64,000 nucleotides of DNA from Nocardia macrotermitis (lineage in GTDB: Bacteria; Actinomycetota; Actinomycetes; Mycobacteriales; Mycobacteriaceae): assembly GCF_009604405.1 (NCBI RefSeq), contig NZ_WEGK01000022.1, forward strand, positions 49,809 to 113,808. The letters are read 5' to 3'. The notes under the pieces were generated by a model. That model was not told the origin of the DNA, made no database searches, and saw only the letters and a program-made list of their open reading frames with translations. Positions within the stretch are counted from its first letter, which is position 1. Every line of letters starts with the position of its first letter. Positions 1 through 8,506 of this stretch are shown piece after piece. Both the position numbers and the translations under genes were made by a program.

Positions 1-881
1 ACCGCGCACAACCGCTGATCCCACGGGTTGTACTCGGGGGTGAAATGTTCGGCCACCAGCGCCTCATCCTCGAGGATGCGCGTGGTCAGACCGGTCAGCA
101 GTTTGCGCGCGGCCTCCGGGCGACGTCGGCAGTACTGATAGAAACCCACGTTGAACAGGATGTTCTTGGTCCGGATCACCCGATGCGCCAGCTGCGGCGG
201 CAGCAGTTCGCGGATCTTGTCGGCATACTTGTCTCGCCCCGGAACCGCGGAAATCCAGGTGGGCGAACGCTGCAACATGGTCACCCGCTCGGCCTGTTCG
301 GCCATCGCGGGCACCAGGGTCACCGCCGTCGCGCCACTGCCGATCACGACCACCCGCTTACCGGAGTAGTCCAGATCCTCCGGCCAGAACTGCGGATACA
401 CCATCGTGCCCGAAAATGTCTCGGCCCCAGGGAATTCCGGCGTGTGCCCTTGATCGTAGTCGTAGTATCCCGCGCAGCTGTAGAGGAATCCGCAAGTGAG
501 CGTGCGGGTTTCACCACCCTGGGCGACGGTGAGCGTCCAGCGTGACTCGTCGGTCGACCACTCCGCGCCGATCACCTTGGCGCCATAGCGAATTCGCTTG
601 TCGATACCGAATTCCTCGGCCGTCTCCCGCACGTAACGCAGAATCGAGGGCCCGTCGGCGATGGATTTGGCATCACGCCACGGCTTGAACGGATAGCCGA
701 GGGTGAACATGTCCGAGTCCGACCGCACGCCGGGATAGCGGAACAGATCCCAGGTCCCGCCGAGCGATTCGCGAGCCTCGAGCACGGCGTAACTCTTGTC
801 CGGCAACTCGGTCTGCAACCGGTAGGCGGCGCCGATACCGGACAGTCCGGCGCCGACGATGACGACATCGAGATGTTCCAT
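1..881 (-). CDS. EthA-like Baeyer-Villiger flavin monooxygenase (3' end outside window)
   Basis: Only the first 293 codons are visible. Residues 10-15 (GAGLSG) form the FAD Rossmann loop, GGTWDLFRYPGVRSDSD follows, and a second dinucleotide fold (VVIGSGATAV) starts near residue 177. The sequence resembles mycobacterial EthA, which uses NADPH and O2 to oxygenate ketones or thioamides. The family signature FxGxxxHxxxW reads FSGTMVYPQFW, so Tyr162 replaces the usual His. The gene is divergent from an AraC-type regulator, with a palindrome between the two starts, which suggests local control. Substrate unknown. Confidence 0.85.
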   Translation of the reverse strand, partial: MEHLDVVIVGAGLSGIGAAYRLQTELPDKSYAVLEARESLGGTWDLFRYPGVRSDSDMFTLGYPFKPWRDAKSIADGPSILRYVRETAEEFGIDKRIRYGAKVIGAEWSTDESRWTLTVAQGGETRTLTCGFLYSCAGYYDYDQGHTPEFPGAETFSGTMVYPQFWPEDLDYSGKRVVVIGSGATAVTLVPAMAEQAERVTMLQRSPTWISAVPGRDKYADKIRELLPPQLAHRVIRTKNILFNVGFYQYCRRRPEAARKLLTGLTTRILEDEALVAEHFTPEYNPWDQRLCA

Positions 882-888
882 CTCTCCA

Positions 889-904
889 GTGTGCTGGGGC
901 ACAC
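889..904. promoter_or_regulatory. candidate operator between monooxygenase and AraC gene
   Basis: GTGTGC, four bases, then GCACAC: a perfect 6-bp inverted repeat 8 bases upstream of the monooxygenase start and 47 bases upstream of the AraC-type start. It is the clearest dyad in the 69-base divergent spacer. Binding by the neighbouring regulator is inferred. Confidence 0.4.
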
Positions 905-950
905 GCACTCCTTCTTGACTCTGCGCGACAACTATTTGATCCTGGACGAC

Positions 951-1967
951 ATGTCGGTGATCAGATCGGCCGGACTGCGGGGCTTCCGGGCAACGGTAGC
1001 CGAACTGGGCGGCAACGCCGAGGAGTTCGCCGCCGCGGCCGGACTGCCGATCGCCGCCCTGGACGCGGACGATCTGCTGGTCTCCGACGAGGCCATGGCC
1101 CTCACCCTGGAAATCGCCGCCGACCGCATGCACCGCCCCGACCTGGGCCTGCGCATCGGCGCGCGCCAGGATCTGAGCATGCTGGGCCCGCTCGCGCTGG
1201 CCATCCGCAACTCGCCCACCCTGGCCGACGCCCTGGAATGCACCTCGCGCTATCTGTTCGTGCACGCCCGGTCGCTGAGCCTGACCCTCGAACCCGACCC
1301 GTACGGCGACCGCGCGGTCACGGCGCTGCACTACGGCGTGCGCGCCGGGCTGCCGTCCCTGGTGCAGGGCACCGACCTCGGCCTGGCCTTCCTGCACCGC
1401 ACCCTGCTGCGACTGGTCGACGGCCCGTACGGCCTGCGCTCGGTCGAACTGCCGTACCACCCGCCCGCCCCGCGCGCGATATACGAGGAATTCTTCGGTG
1501 CCCCAGTACGATTCGACCGCCCGGTCGCGATGCTGCGCGTCCCCGGCAGCCTGGCCACCCGCGCGGTCCCCGGCGGCGACGAACACCTGAACCGCCTGGC
1601 CATCGCCTTCCTCGCCGAACAGGCCGCCGACGCGGGCGGCTCACTCGTCCCGCAGGTCCGCGCCGCGGTCGAACAACTGCTGGCCACCGGCACCCCCGAT
1701 ATCGCCGCGGTCGCGCGCCTGATGACCCTGCACCCGCGCACCCTGCAACGCCGCCTGGCCGCCGAGCACACCGGCTTCGCCACCATCCTCGACGAGGTCC
1801 GCCGCGCCGAGGCCCGCCGCTACCTCACCACCACCGACCTGCCGATGAGCCAGATCGCCTCGCTGCTCGGCCTCTCCGAACAGTCCACCTTCACCCGCAG
1901 CTGCCAACGTTGGTGGGACACAACACCTTCGGCCGTGCGCCGGGATCATGCCCGCGCCCGGCCGTGA
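951..1967 (+). CDS. AraC-family regulator, OruR-like
   Basis: A 338-residue regulator. The N-terminal part (about residues 1-190) matches the ligand-sensing region of OruR-type AraC proteins, and the C-terminal ~100 residues form the double helix-turn-helix (RLMTLHPRTLQRRLAAE, then SQIASLLGLSEQSTFTRSC). The ATG at 951 is preferred over an in-frame upstream ATG at 873, because the latter would overlap the start of the divergent monooxygenase and the inter-gene palindrome. Probable role: ligand-dependent control of the divergent monooxygenase. Confidence 0.85.
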   Translation: MSVIRSAGLRGFRATVAELGGNAEEFAAAAGLPIAALDADDLLVSDEAMALTLEIAADRMHRPDLGLRIGARQDLSMLGPLALAIRNSPTLADALECTSRYLFVHARSLSLTLEPDPYGDRAVTALHYGVRAGLPSLVQGTDLGLAFLHRTLLRLVDGPYGLRSVELPYHPPAPRAIYEEFFGAPVRFDRPVAMLRVPGSLATRAVPGGDEHLNRLAIAFLAEQAADAGGSLVPQVRAAVEQLLATGTPDIAAVARLMTLHPRTLQRRLAAEHTGFATILDEVRRAEARRYLTTTDLPMSQIASLLGLSEQSTFTRSCQRWWDTTPSAVRRDHARARP

Positions 1968-2101
1968 CCGCGGCGGTTCACCCGGCGAGGTCGACCAGAG
2001 GTGCGCACACCAATTCGCGGGCATCCGAAAACCAGTGTCCTGCAACGATACAACCGCCACCGGCCCGGACTACACGCGGTGCCGATCTCGGACCGTTCGG
2101 T

Positions 2102-2587
2102 TCAGCCCTGAGCCGCCGAACGATCGGCCCAACGATTGGCGGTGAGTCGGAAACCCAAGTCCTGCAACGGCATCGATGCCTCGTAGATACGTTCATAACC
2201 GGTGCGGGTGATCTGCCAACGGCCGTCGGTGCGGCGGTAGCGGTCCTGATAATAGGCTGCGCCGCGGATCATCACGCCGTACTGCGGGACGATCACGGTG
2301 TCCTCCAGACACCAAGTGCCGCTGGCGGTTTCGCCGTCCACCTCGATCACCGGATGATTGCAGACGTGCACGGTGATGATGTCGTTGTCCAGCGCGGAAC
2401 GCATATAGCCGACGATGCCCTCGCGACTGTCGAATTCCAGCGGCCCGCCGCCGGACGGCGAGCCGTAGGAGCCGACGACATCCGGGGCGAGCGTCTCGGC
2501 GAACTCGTCCCAGTTCTTGAGGTCCAACGCGCGCAGATAGCGGTACTTGAGCGAGCGAATGTCCTCGATAGCGGCCAGATCCGTCAC
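2102..2587 (-). CDS. SnoaL-like (NTF2-fold) protein
   Basis: A 161-residue protein opening with the IEDIRSLKYRYLRALDLKNW helix typical of SnoaL_4 proteins of the NTF2 superfamily, followed by the curved beta-sheet region. Members act as small hydratases, isomerases or dehydratases on hydrophobic substrates; the reaction here is unknown. It starts with GTG behind a GGAGG ribosome site and follows an SDR gene on the same strand by 85 bases, so the two may act on one ring-shaped or lipid substrate. Confidence 0.75.
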   Translation of the reverse strand: MTDLAAIEDIRSLKYRYLRALDLKNWDEFAETLAPDVVGSYGSPSGGGPLEFDSREGIVGYMRSALDNDIITVHVCNHPVIEVDGETASGTWCLEDTVIVPQYGVMIRGAAYYQDRYRRTDGRWQITRTGYERIYEASMPLQDLGFRLTANRWADRSAAQG

Positions 2588-2672
2588 GGAAACCTCCAGA
2601 TTGTCGATCCGCGACCAGAGTAGAATACGTTCCAGTTCTTCGTCGCGGATCCGTCCGGACAGTGGAACCGGA

Positions 2673-3437
2673 TCAGGCGTGTGTGCCGCCGTCGATGCGG
2701 ATCTCGGTGCCGGTGATGAACGCGCCGTCGTCGGAGGCCAGCATCGCGACCACCCCCGCGACCGTGTCGGGTGAGGCGAATCCCTTGCCCAGCAAGGGCA
2801 TCAGCTTCGTGAAGAGGTGGTAATCGGCGTCCTCGGGCAGGCCCGGCCCGCGCCCGTCGGTCATATCACTGGAGATCGAGCCCGGCGCGACGGCGACCAC
2901 GCGCAGCCCCTGCTTGGCATACTCCGCGGACAACGCGTGCGTCATCGACATGATGCCGCCCTTGGACGCGGCGTAGGCGGCCATGTACGGGTGCGCGAAG
3001 TAGGTCGAGGTCGAAGCGAAGTTGACGATGACCCCGCGCCCGGTCTCGAGCAGCGCGCCGAGCGACTCGCGGATCATCAGGAAGGTGCCGGTGAGATTGG
3101 TGGTGATGATCCGGTTCCAGTCGGCGAGCGAGACCTCGTGGGTGTGCGCCGACCGCAGGATTCCGGCGGCGTTGATCAGCGCGTCCAGGCCGCCCAGGGT
3201 CCGCACGGCGGTTTCGACACCGGCCTGCACCGAGGCTTCATCGGAGATATCGATGTGGACCGTGCTGAACCGATCGCCGTGTTCGGCGGCCTGAGCAGCG
3301 GTTTCGGCGAGCCCGGCCGCATTGACGTCCGCGCCGACGACGGTGCCGCCCTCGGACAGGATCCGGTGCACGGTGGCCCGGCCGATCCCTGATCCCGCGC
3401 CGGTGACGAGTACTCGGCGGTCGGCGAAACGTTCCAT
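2673..3437 (-). CDS. SDR-family NAD(P)-dependent oxidoreductase
   Basis: A classical short-chain dehydrogenase of 254 residues: TGAGSGIG cofactor loop at residues 12-19, NAAG, a catalytic serine in NFASTSTY, and the YxxxK pair in YAASK. Asp38 (VGADVN) at the end of strand 2 suggests NAD(H) rather than NADP(H). AAGGAG lies six bases before the ATG. It is divergent from a TetR gene with an operator-like palindrome between them and is probably co-transcribed with the SnoaL-like gene. Confidence 0.85.
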   Translation of the reverse strand: MERFADRRVLVTGAGSGIGRATVHRILSEGGTVVGADVNAAGLAETAAQAAEHGDRFSTVHIDISDEASVQAGVETAVRTLGGLDALINAAGILRSAHTHEVSLADWNRIITTNLTGTFLMIRESLGALLETGRGVIVNFASTSTYFAHPYMAAYAASKGGIMSMTHALSAEYAKQGLRVVAVAPGSISSDMTDGRGPGLPEDADYHLFTKLMPLLGKGFASPDTVAGVVAMLASDDGAFITGTEIRIDGGTHA

Positions 3438-3486
3438 GGCGGACTCCTTATCCGATGCGATTGCTGACTGACATGGTACGCCCTAA

Positions 3487-3509
3487 TGGCACATCGTGCC
3501 ACTATGGCA
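3487..3509. promoter_or_regulatory. overlapping palindromes, candidate TetR operator
   Basis: TGGCAC-ATC-GTGCCA (3487-3501) is a perfect 6-bp dyad. Its right arm is shared with a second dyad, TGCCA-CTA-TGGCA (3497-3509). Both lie in the spacer between the SDR gene and the TetR gene, as expected for an autoregulated divergent pair. Confidence 0.55.
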
Positions 3510-3546
3510 ATTCGACGTATCATCGGACCGGAAGGAGGCGCCGCGG

Positions 3547-4161
3547 ATGTCCACAGCACGATCGGTCCCGAGCCTGTCGGAGCGACGCAAGGCCCAGACC
3601 CGTTTCGAGATCGCCCGCACGGCCGCACGATTGTTCGCCGCCCAGGGCACCGCGACGGTCACCGCCGAGCAGATCGCCGCCGAGTCGGGCGTCGGCCTGC
3701 GCACGTTCTACCGGTACTGCCGTACCAAAGAGGATGCCGTCGAACCGCTGCTGTCCACCGGCGCATCCCGCTGGCTGGACTCCCTCTCCAGCGGCCCCGC
3801 CCGCCTGCCCACCCCCGCCGAATTCGCCGCGGCCGCCGCCAAGGCCCTGACCCCACCCGACGACAGCACGGAAATGGACGTCATGCGCGGCCTGCTGCGC
3901 GCCATGGATCAGGACCCGGCCCTGCGCGCGGTCTGGCACCGCGTCAACCTCACCGGCGAACAGTCCCTGCTCGCCGTCCTGGCCACGCTGTCCCCCGAAA
4001 CCGACTCTCTCCGACTGCGTTTGACCGCCGTCGCCGCCGCCGGAGCCATCCGGGTGGCCCTCGAACAGTGGGCCACCGGCGACACACCCCCCACCGGCCC
4101 CGGCTCCCCCGCCGACCTGGTCACCGGCTGCATGCGGACCCTCACCGCCGGTCTCGGCTGA
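3547..4161 (+). CDS. TetR-family regulator
   Basis: A 204-residue protein. The N-terminal helix-turn-helix (VTAEQIAAESGVGLRTFYRYCRTKEDAV) is clear and the C-terminal helices form the variable ligand domain. The start follows AAGGAGG by seven bases; an in-frame ATG at 3496 would run through the operator palindromes and is rejected. It probably represses the divergent SDR/SnoaL pair and itself. Its stop lies four bases from the stop of the convergent dehydrogenase gene. Confidence 0.85.
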   Translation: MSTARSVPSLSERRKAQTRFEIARTAARLFAAQGTATVTAEQIAAESGVGLRTFYRYCRTKEDAVEPLLSTGASRWLDSLSSGPARLPTPAEFAAAAAKALTPPDDSTEMDVMRGLLRAMDQDPALRAVWHRVNLTGEQSLLAVLATLSPETDSLRLRLTAVAAAGAIRVALEQWATGDTPPTGPGSPADLVTGCMRTLTAGLG

Positions 4162-4165
4162 TCAC

Positions 4166-5242
4166 TCAGCGGATGGCGCCGACGCCCGGGATCAAGGGCA
4201 GGTCCAGCGGCGTGACCCAGCCGGGCGGGAGGGCGTTGACGGCGGGGACCGCGTTGAGGGCGCGCATGCCGGTGGCCAGGCAGCCCGCGACGGCGGGGGT
4301 GCGGCCGGAGCCATCGGTGAAGCGGAACGAGGTCTCCTGGGAGATGGACGGGGAGCCGAGGATGTCGACGCGGTAGACGTCGTCGCGGGTGCCCGCGGGC
4401 CAGTCGGGGGCGGCGTCCAGGCCGATGCGGTTGACGTGTTCGAGGGTGATGACCTCGCGACCGTCGTGAATTCCGTTGATGGTGAAGCGAATAGCGGCCA
4501 CCGTGCCCGCGGCGACCGTCCCCTTCGCGGAGCGCCGATCGGTCGGGGTGACCCACTTGTCCCAGGTGGTGGTGATGCGATCCAGCTCGATCCCGGCCGC
4601 GTGCGCGATCATCGGCACCGTCGCACCCCAGGCCATGATCAGCAGATCCGAATGTTCCAGCAGCGCGGTGAATTCCGGCGGATGGCCGATGCCCATCTCG
4701 AACTCGTAGTCACCCTCGTAATCGGTGTAGTCCAGCAGCTCCGAGGCGCGCACCGAGGTGACCTCACCACACAGGCCCATCAGCGTCATCGGGAACAGAT
4801 CATTGGCGAATCCGGGATCGATGCCGGTGGTGAAGCAGGACGCTCCGCCCGCCGCACACGCCTCGGCGATCGGATCGCGCCACACATCCGGCAGCTGCCG
4901 CATCGCGGGCCACACCCACGGCGTCATGGCCGTGGAGCACACATCTATTCCGGCGCGCAGGAATTCGCCGATCACCCGGATGTTCTCGTCGGCGAACTGC
5001 GCGGTGGGTCCGTAGTGCACCACCGCGTCCGGCCGCGCCGCGATCAGTTCCTCGATCGAATTCGTCGCCAGCACACCGGTTTTCCCGGTCCCGCACAGGT
5101 CACCGGCGTCCACGCCGACCTTGTCCGGATTGTTCACCCCGACGCCGACCAGCTCGAAACGCGGATGCCGCACGATCTCCGCCAGCACCATCGATCCGAC
5201 AACCCCGGTGCCCCACAACACGATTCGCTTCGTATCGAACAT
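4166..5242 (-). CDS. DapB-like NAD(P)-dependent dehydrogenase
   Basis: 358 residues. The N-terminus (KRIVLWGTGVVGSMVLAEI) is a dinucleotide fold like that of dihydrodipicolinate reductase. The rest matches a broad actinobacterial family related to 2,4-diaminopentanoate dehydrogenase, not DapB itself. The substrate cannot be told. GGGAG lies six bases before the ATG. The gene follows an SDR gene by 13 bases on the same strand, so both are probably under the TetR regulator at 6171. Confidence 0.75.
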   Translation of the reverse strand: MFDTKRIVLWGTGVVGSMVLAEIVRHPRFELVGVGVNNPDKVGVDAGDLCGTGKTGVLATNSIEELIAARPDAVVHYGPTAQFADENIRVIGEFLRAGIDVCSTAMTPWVWPAMRQLPDVWRDPIAEACAAGGASCFTTGIDPGFANDLFPMTLMGLCGEVTSVRASELLDYTDYEGDYEFEMGIGHPPEFTALLEHSDLLIMAWGATVPMIAHAAGIELDRITTTWDKWVTPTDRRSAKGTVAAGTVAAIRFTINGIHDGREVITLEHVNRIGLDAAPDWPAGTRDDVYRVDILGSPSISQETSFRFTDGSGRTPAVAGCLATGMRALNAVPAVNALPPGWVTPLDLPLIPGVGAIR

Positions 5243-5255
5243 GATCGCTCCCGGT

Positions 5256-6083
5256 TCAGCGGTGGAATTCGCCGCAGTCGACGGTCAGCATCTGCCCGGT
5301 GACGGCCGTGGCCAGATCGCTGGCCAGGAACAGCGCCGCGCGGGCGACCTCCTCGGGCGCGGCCAGGCGTTGCAGATCGGTCGGCGCGGCCTTCTCGCGG
5401 TAGATGTCGTCGTGCGTCACACCGGCTTGCGATGCGAGCCAATCGAAATACGCCTTGTTGATGTCCTCGTACACGTAGGACGGCGCGACACTGTTCACCC
5501 GGATCCCGCGCGGACCCAACTCGGTGGCGAGCGACGAAGCCAGATGCGCCAGAGCGCCTTTGGACAGTTTGTAGCCGGAGTACTCGGGCTGCGAACTGTA
5601 GGACACACACGAGTTGAGCATGATGATCGACCCCCGCGACGCGGCCAGCGCATCCGCGAACAATGCCGATAGCCGCAGCGGTGCAAACACATTCGTCTCG
5701 TTCACCACCCGCAGCGCGGCCGGATCGATCTGCGTGATGGGATCCATCGGCGGAATCGCGAAGGCATTGTTGATCAGGCAGTCGATCCGATCGAACGCCG
5801 CGGTCGCCCGCTCGACCATCGTGACGCGCTGTGCCTCATCGGTGATATCGGCCGGGACGACCGCCGCGGTACGCCCCAGCGCGCGAATCTCCGCGGCCAG
5901 CTTCTCCAGCTTGCGCTCGGTCCGGCTGACCAGGACCAGATCCGCACCCATCCGCGCGGCCTCGAGCGCGAGCGAGCGCCCCAACCCGGGCCCGACGCCC
6001 GAGAGCACGATGACCTTGTCCTGTAGCAGCGGCACCGGGCGATAGTTCTCGGCGGGCTCGGTGACATGCGCGTCGGCGGGCAC
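5256..6083 (-). CDS. SDR-family oxidoreductase
   Basis: 275 residues, with a short N-terminal extension before the Rossmann loop SGVGPGLG (residues 29-36). INNAF stands for the NNAG motif, and the active-site Tyr and Lys are in SGYKLSK. A GTG start lies just behind AAGGAGGAG. The C-terminal TGQMLTVDCGEF resembles the ending of classical SDRs. It is first in a two-gene unit with the DapB-like dehydrogenase, divergent from a TetR gene across a pair of operator-like palindromes. Confidence 0.85.
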   Translation of the reverse strand: MPADAHVTEPAENYRPVPLLQDKVIVLSGVGPGLGRSLALEAARMGADLVLVSRTERKLEKLAAEIRALGRTAAVVPADITDEAQRVTMVERATAAFDRIDCLINNAFAIPPMDPITQIDPAALRVVNETNVFAPLRLSALFADALAASRGSIIMLNSCVSYSSQPEYSGYKLSKGALAHLASSLATELGPRGIRVNSVAPSYVYEDINKAYFDWLASQAGVTHDDIYREKAAPTDLQRLAAPEEVARAALFLASDLATAVTGQMLTVDCGEFHR

Positions 6084-6099
6084 GGCTCCTCCTTCAGCA

Positions 6100-6138
6100 G
6101 TTACACTCTGTAACGACTTAGATGTGACAGACTGTAAC
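6100..6138. promoter_or_regulatory. two direct copies of a 15-bp palindromic operator
   Basis: GTTACA-CTC-TGTAAC at 6100-6114 is perfect, and GTGACA-GAC-TGTAAC at 6124-6138 has one changed base. Their centres are 24 bases apart. They fill the 87-base spacer between the SDR and TetR starts. Two tandem dyads suggest cooperative TetR dimer binding controlling both promoters. Confidence 0.65.
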
Positions 6139-6170
6139 GACTCTCACCCGCGCTGACAAGGACGTCTTCC

Positions 6171-6764
6171 GTGACCGCACGCCACCGCCTCGGCCCGCAC
6201 CGCGATCCCGCGGTGGACCGCGCGGTGCTCGAGGCCGCCCGCAGCCTGCTCGTCGAACGCGGATACGCCGCGACCTCCATCGACGCGATCGCGACCCGTG
6301 CCGGGGTCAGCCGCCCGGCGATCTACCGGCGCTGGCCGTCCAAGGCGCATCTGATCGCCAAGGCGGTGTTCCCGGACGTCGGCTCCGAACAGGTCGCCCC
6401 CGATCTGCTCGCCGAGATCCGCAAGGTCATCCGGGGCACGATCCAGCTGTTCGGCTCAGCCGAGGCCCGCGCGGCCATGCCCGGCCTGATGACCGAGATG
6501 CGCGCGGATTCCGGTCTCTACCAGAAACTTTCGGCCCGTCTGGACACTCCCACCCGCGACGAACTCGCCGAATACCTCCCCACCGCCCCGCGCCCCGGCC
6601 TGGACCCGAACACCCTCCTGGACACCATCGCCGGCGCCGCCCTGTTCGCCATGTGCATCCGCGATATCGATGATCTCGACGGCTTCGCCGAGTCGCTGGA
6701 GGATCTGTTGCTCCACGGCATCATCGGCATGCGGAACCGCACCGCGGCAGGCGATCCCGAGTAG
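6171..6764 (+). CDS. TetR-family regulator
   Basis: A 197-residue protein starting with GTG. The DNA-binding part reads TSIDAIATRAGVSRPAIYRRW, and the C-terminal region (about residues 80-190) is the AcrR/TetR_C-type dimerisation and ligand domain. It very likely binds the two palindromes upstream of it and controls the divergent SDR/DapB-like pair as well as itself. No inducer can be inferred. Confidence 0.85.
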   Translation: MTARHRLGPHRDPAVDRAVLEAARSLLVERGYAATSIDAIATRAGVSRPAIYRRWPSKAHLIAKAVFPDVGSEQVAPDLLAEIRKVIRGTIQLFGSAEARAAMPGLMTEMRADSGLYQKLSARLDTPTRDELAEYLPTAPRPGLDPNTLLDTIAGAALFAMCIRDIDDLDGFAESLEDLLLHGIIGMRNRTAAGDPE

Positions 6765-6795
6765 CCACGGCGACACTCGCGACATCTCTGGATGT

Positions 6796-6817
6796 TCGAA
6801 CGTTTGTTCGATACACT
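6796..6817 (+). promoter_or_regulatory. SOS (LexA) box with adjoining -10 hexamer
   Basis: TCGAACGTTTGTTCGA at 6796-6811 matches the mycobacterial LexA consensus TCGAAC-N4-GTTCGA perfectly. TACACT at 6812-6817 directly abuts it and fits a -10 element, giving a start site near 6824. The only gene downstream on this strand before the next operon begins at 6988. Confidence 0.65.
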
Positions 6818-6987
6818 CACTCCGCAGCAGCTCCCGGAGCAACCACGACGGGCGTGAGCACCACGAACGAGCGCAGCGGCCGGCAGCCCGGCCGAACTTG
6901 TCGTACCCCTGCGGCACAATAGCCACATCGGACGCCGATCAGGTTGCACCACCAAAGTATTCGCAACCTTTACCGAAAGGCGTGTCC

Positions 6988-7518
6988 ATGTCCGAGCACC
7001 GCTCGTCGACGTCCGATAGCAGTGCCGACCGCGAGCTGGTCACCGAGGCACAGCGGCACCGGGAGCTGCTGCGCGGTCCCATCGAGGACTACCGTCGGCG
7101 ACTGGTCGCACAGGCGCGGTATCTCCAGCCGATGCAGCGCTCACCCATGCTCACCAAGGCCGAGGAGCACATCGCGGACCTGATGATCGATCCGGTCCGG
7201 CATCGCGACCTCGACCTCGAGGTCTACCGGGCCGTGCGCGACGGGCTGCCGACGCGCTGGGACGCGCGCTACCAGCGTTTCATCGCGCAGAGCGGCTCGC
7301 GGGAGATCCCGATCTGGCCGCACAGCGCCGAGCGTCGCCTCGGCATCATCGCCCGGCTGGCCGCGCGGAACGTGGACGTCGAGCAGATCCTCACGGTCTC
7401 GATGGTGGTGATCGCGCACCCCGCCGGCCCGGACGCGGCGGTGGTGCCGCCCGTCCGGGCGACCAGGCGCGCTGAGGCGCTCACCACCACCCCGCAGCCG
7501 ACCGGAACCCACGGGTGA
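6988..7518 (+). CDS. hypothetical protein behind an SOS box
   Basis: 176 residues of unrecognised family. The N-terminal 15 residues are Ser/Asp-rich, the middle (about 25-150) is helical and charged with conserved-looking RWDARYQRF and IWPHSAERRLGIIARLA, and the C-terminus is Pro/Thr-rich. No signal peptide or membrane segment is seen. The start is chosen for AAAGG eight bases upstream. A perfect LexA box lies 177 bases before the start, so DNA-damage induction is likely; a repair or cell-cycle role is only a guess. Confidence 0.7.
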   Translation: MSEHRSSTSDSSADRELVTEAQRHRELLRGPIEDYRRRLVAQARYLQPMQRSPMLTKAEEHIADLMIDPVRHRDLDLEVYRAVRDGLPTRWDARYQRFIAQSGSREIPIWPHSAERRLGIIARLAARNVDVEQILTVSMVVIAHPAGPDAAVVPPVRATRRAEALTTTPQPTGTHG

Positions 7519-7578
7519 GCCGCGACCCGATGCGGTAATCGACTGCGCAGCAACAGATCTCGCACAGCCGGGCTCGAC

Positions 7579-8424
7579 CTAGCCGTCGGACACCTCGGCC
7601 GCGCGCGCCGTCGGTTCGGTATCCATCGGATCGAATCGCTTGTGCACGAAGTACTGCTGCACGAATGTCCAGGTGTTGCTGGTGGCGAAGTACACCAGCA
7701 CACCGACGGGCATGACCAGCCCGGCCACCAGCGTGCCCAGCGGGAACAGCCACATGGTCATGAAGTTGATCAGCCGGGTCTGGGTGTTCGTCTCGGTCTG
7801 CCGGATCACCGAGGCGCGCGCGGTGAAATGCGTGGCCACCGCGCCGAGGACGACCAGCGGAATCGCCACCGCCGCAACCGAACCCCACGCCGATCCGGAA
7901 GTCAGCAGGGTCGCGGTGAGCGGCGCGGTGAACAGTTTCGCGTGCAGGAACGACTGCACCTGGGCGACGGAGAACAGGTAGTTCGAGGTCACCGTCTGCA
8001 CGGTCGCGACATGCACCGGATGCCAGATCAGGCGCACGATCGAACCGGATCCGGTGCGGCCGAACGAGCTGAGCACGTGCAGCAGACCGACGAAGATCAC
8101 CAGTTGCACGATCACCGGCAGACAGCCGCTGAACAGGTTGAACTGGTGTTCCTGTTGCAGGGCGCGCATCTCGGTGGCGAGGCGTTCCTTGTCCTCGGCG
8201 TGCCGCTCCTGCAACTCCTTCATCTTGGGCCGCAGCACCGACATGGTGCGCTGGAACTTCACCTGCGCCACGAACGGTTTGTACAGCGCGGCGCGCAGGG
8301 TCAGCACCAGGAACATGATCGCCAGCGCCCAGGCCAGGCCGCTGGCCGGACCGAGCAGGGCGGCGAATCCGCTGTGCCACAACCACAACACGCCGGACAG
8401 GGGGTAGTACACGAAATCGAGCAT
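7579..8424 (-). CDS. yidC: YidC/Oxa1-type membrane protein insertase
   Basis: 281 residues beginning LDFVYYPLSGVLWLW, the usual start of actinobacterial YidC, with the insertase core GCLPVIVQLVIFVGLLHVL and four to five further hydrophobic segments. The cytoplasmic loop (KFQRTMSVLRPKMKELQERH) is intact. It is shorter than the canonical actinobacterial protein and has no rnpA, rpmH or jag nearby, so it is probably a paralogue. A hairpin with a TTCG tetraloop (arms ACCCG/CGGGT, 8448-8461) lies in its leader. A small two-helix membrane protein is encoded 82 bases upstream. Confidence 0.88.
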   Translation of the reverse strand: MLDFVYYPLSGVLWLWHSGFAALLGPASGLAWALAIMFLVLTLRAALYKPFVAQVKFQRTMSVLRPKMKELQERHAEDKERLATEMRALQQEHQFNLFSGCLPVIVQLVIFVGLLHVLSSFGRTGSGSIVRLIWHPVHVATVQTVTSNYLFSVAQVQSFLHAKLFTAPLTATLLTSGSAWGSVAAVAIPLVVLGAVATHFTARASVIRQTETNTQTRLINFMTMWLFPLGTLVAGLVMPVGVLVYFATSNTWTFVQQYFVHKRFDPMDTEPTARAAEVSDG

Positions 8425-8506
8425 GGGCAAACACCTGACTGCGAGGTACCCGCGAACGGGTGGGGTGAACAGGGTCAGCGAGTCGGCCGACCGCGCCGCG
8501 GCACGA

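Noticed and set aside
6854..6922. A 22-codon GTG frame in the leader behind the SOS box
   Set aside because: The only purine-rich site (GGAG) is 14 bases away and no conserved feature is seen; too weak to call.
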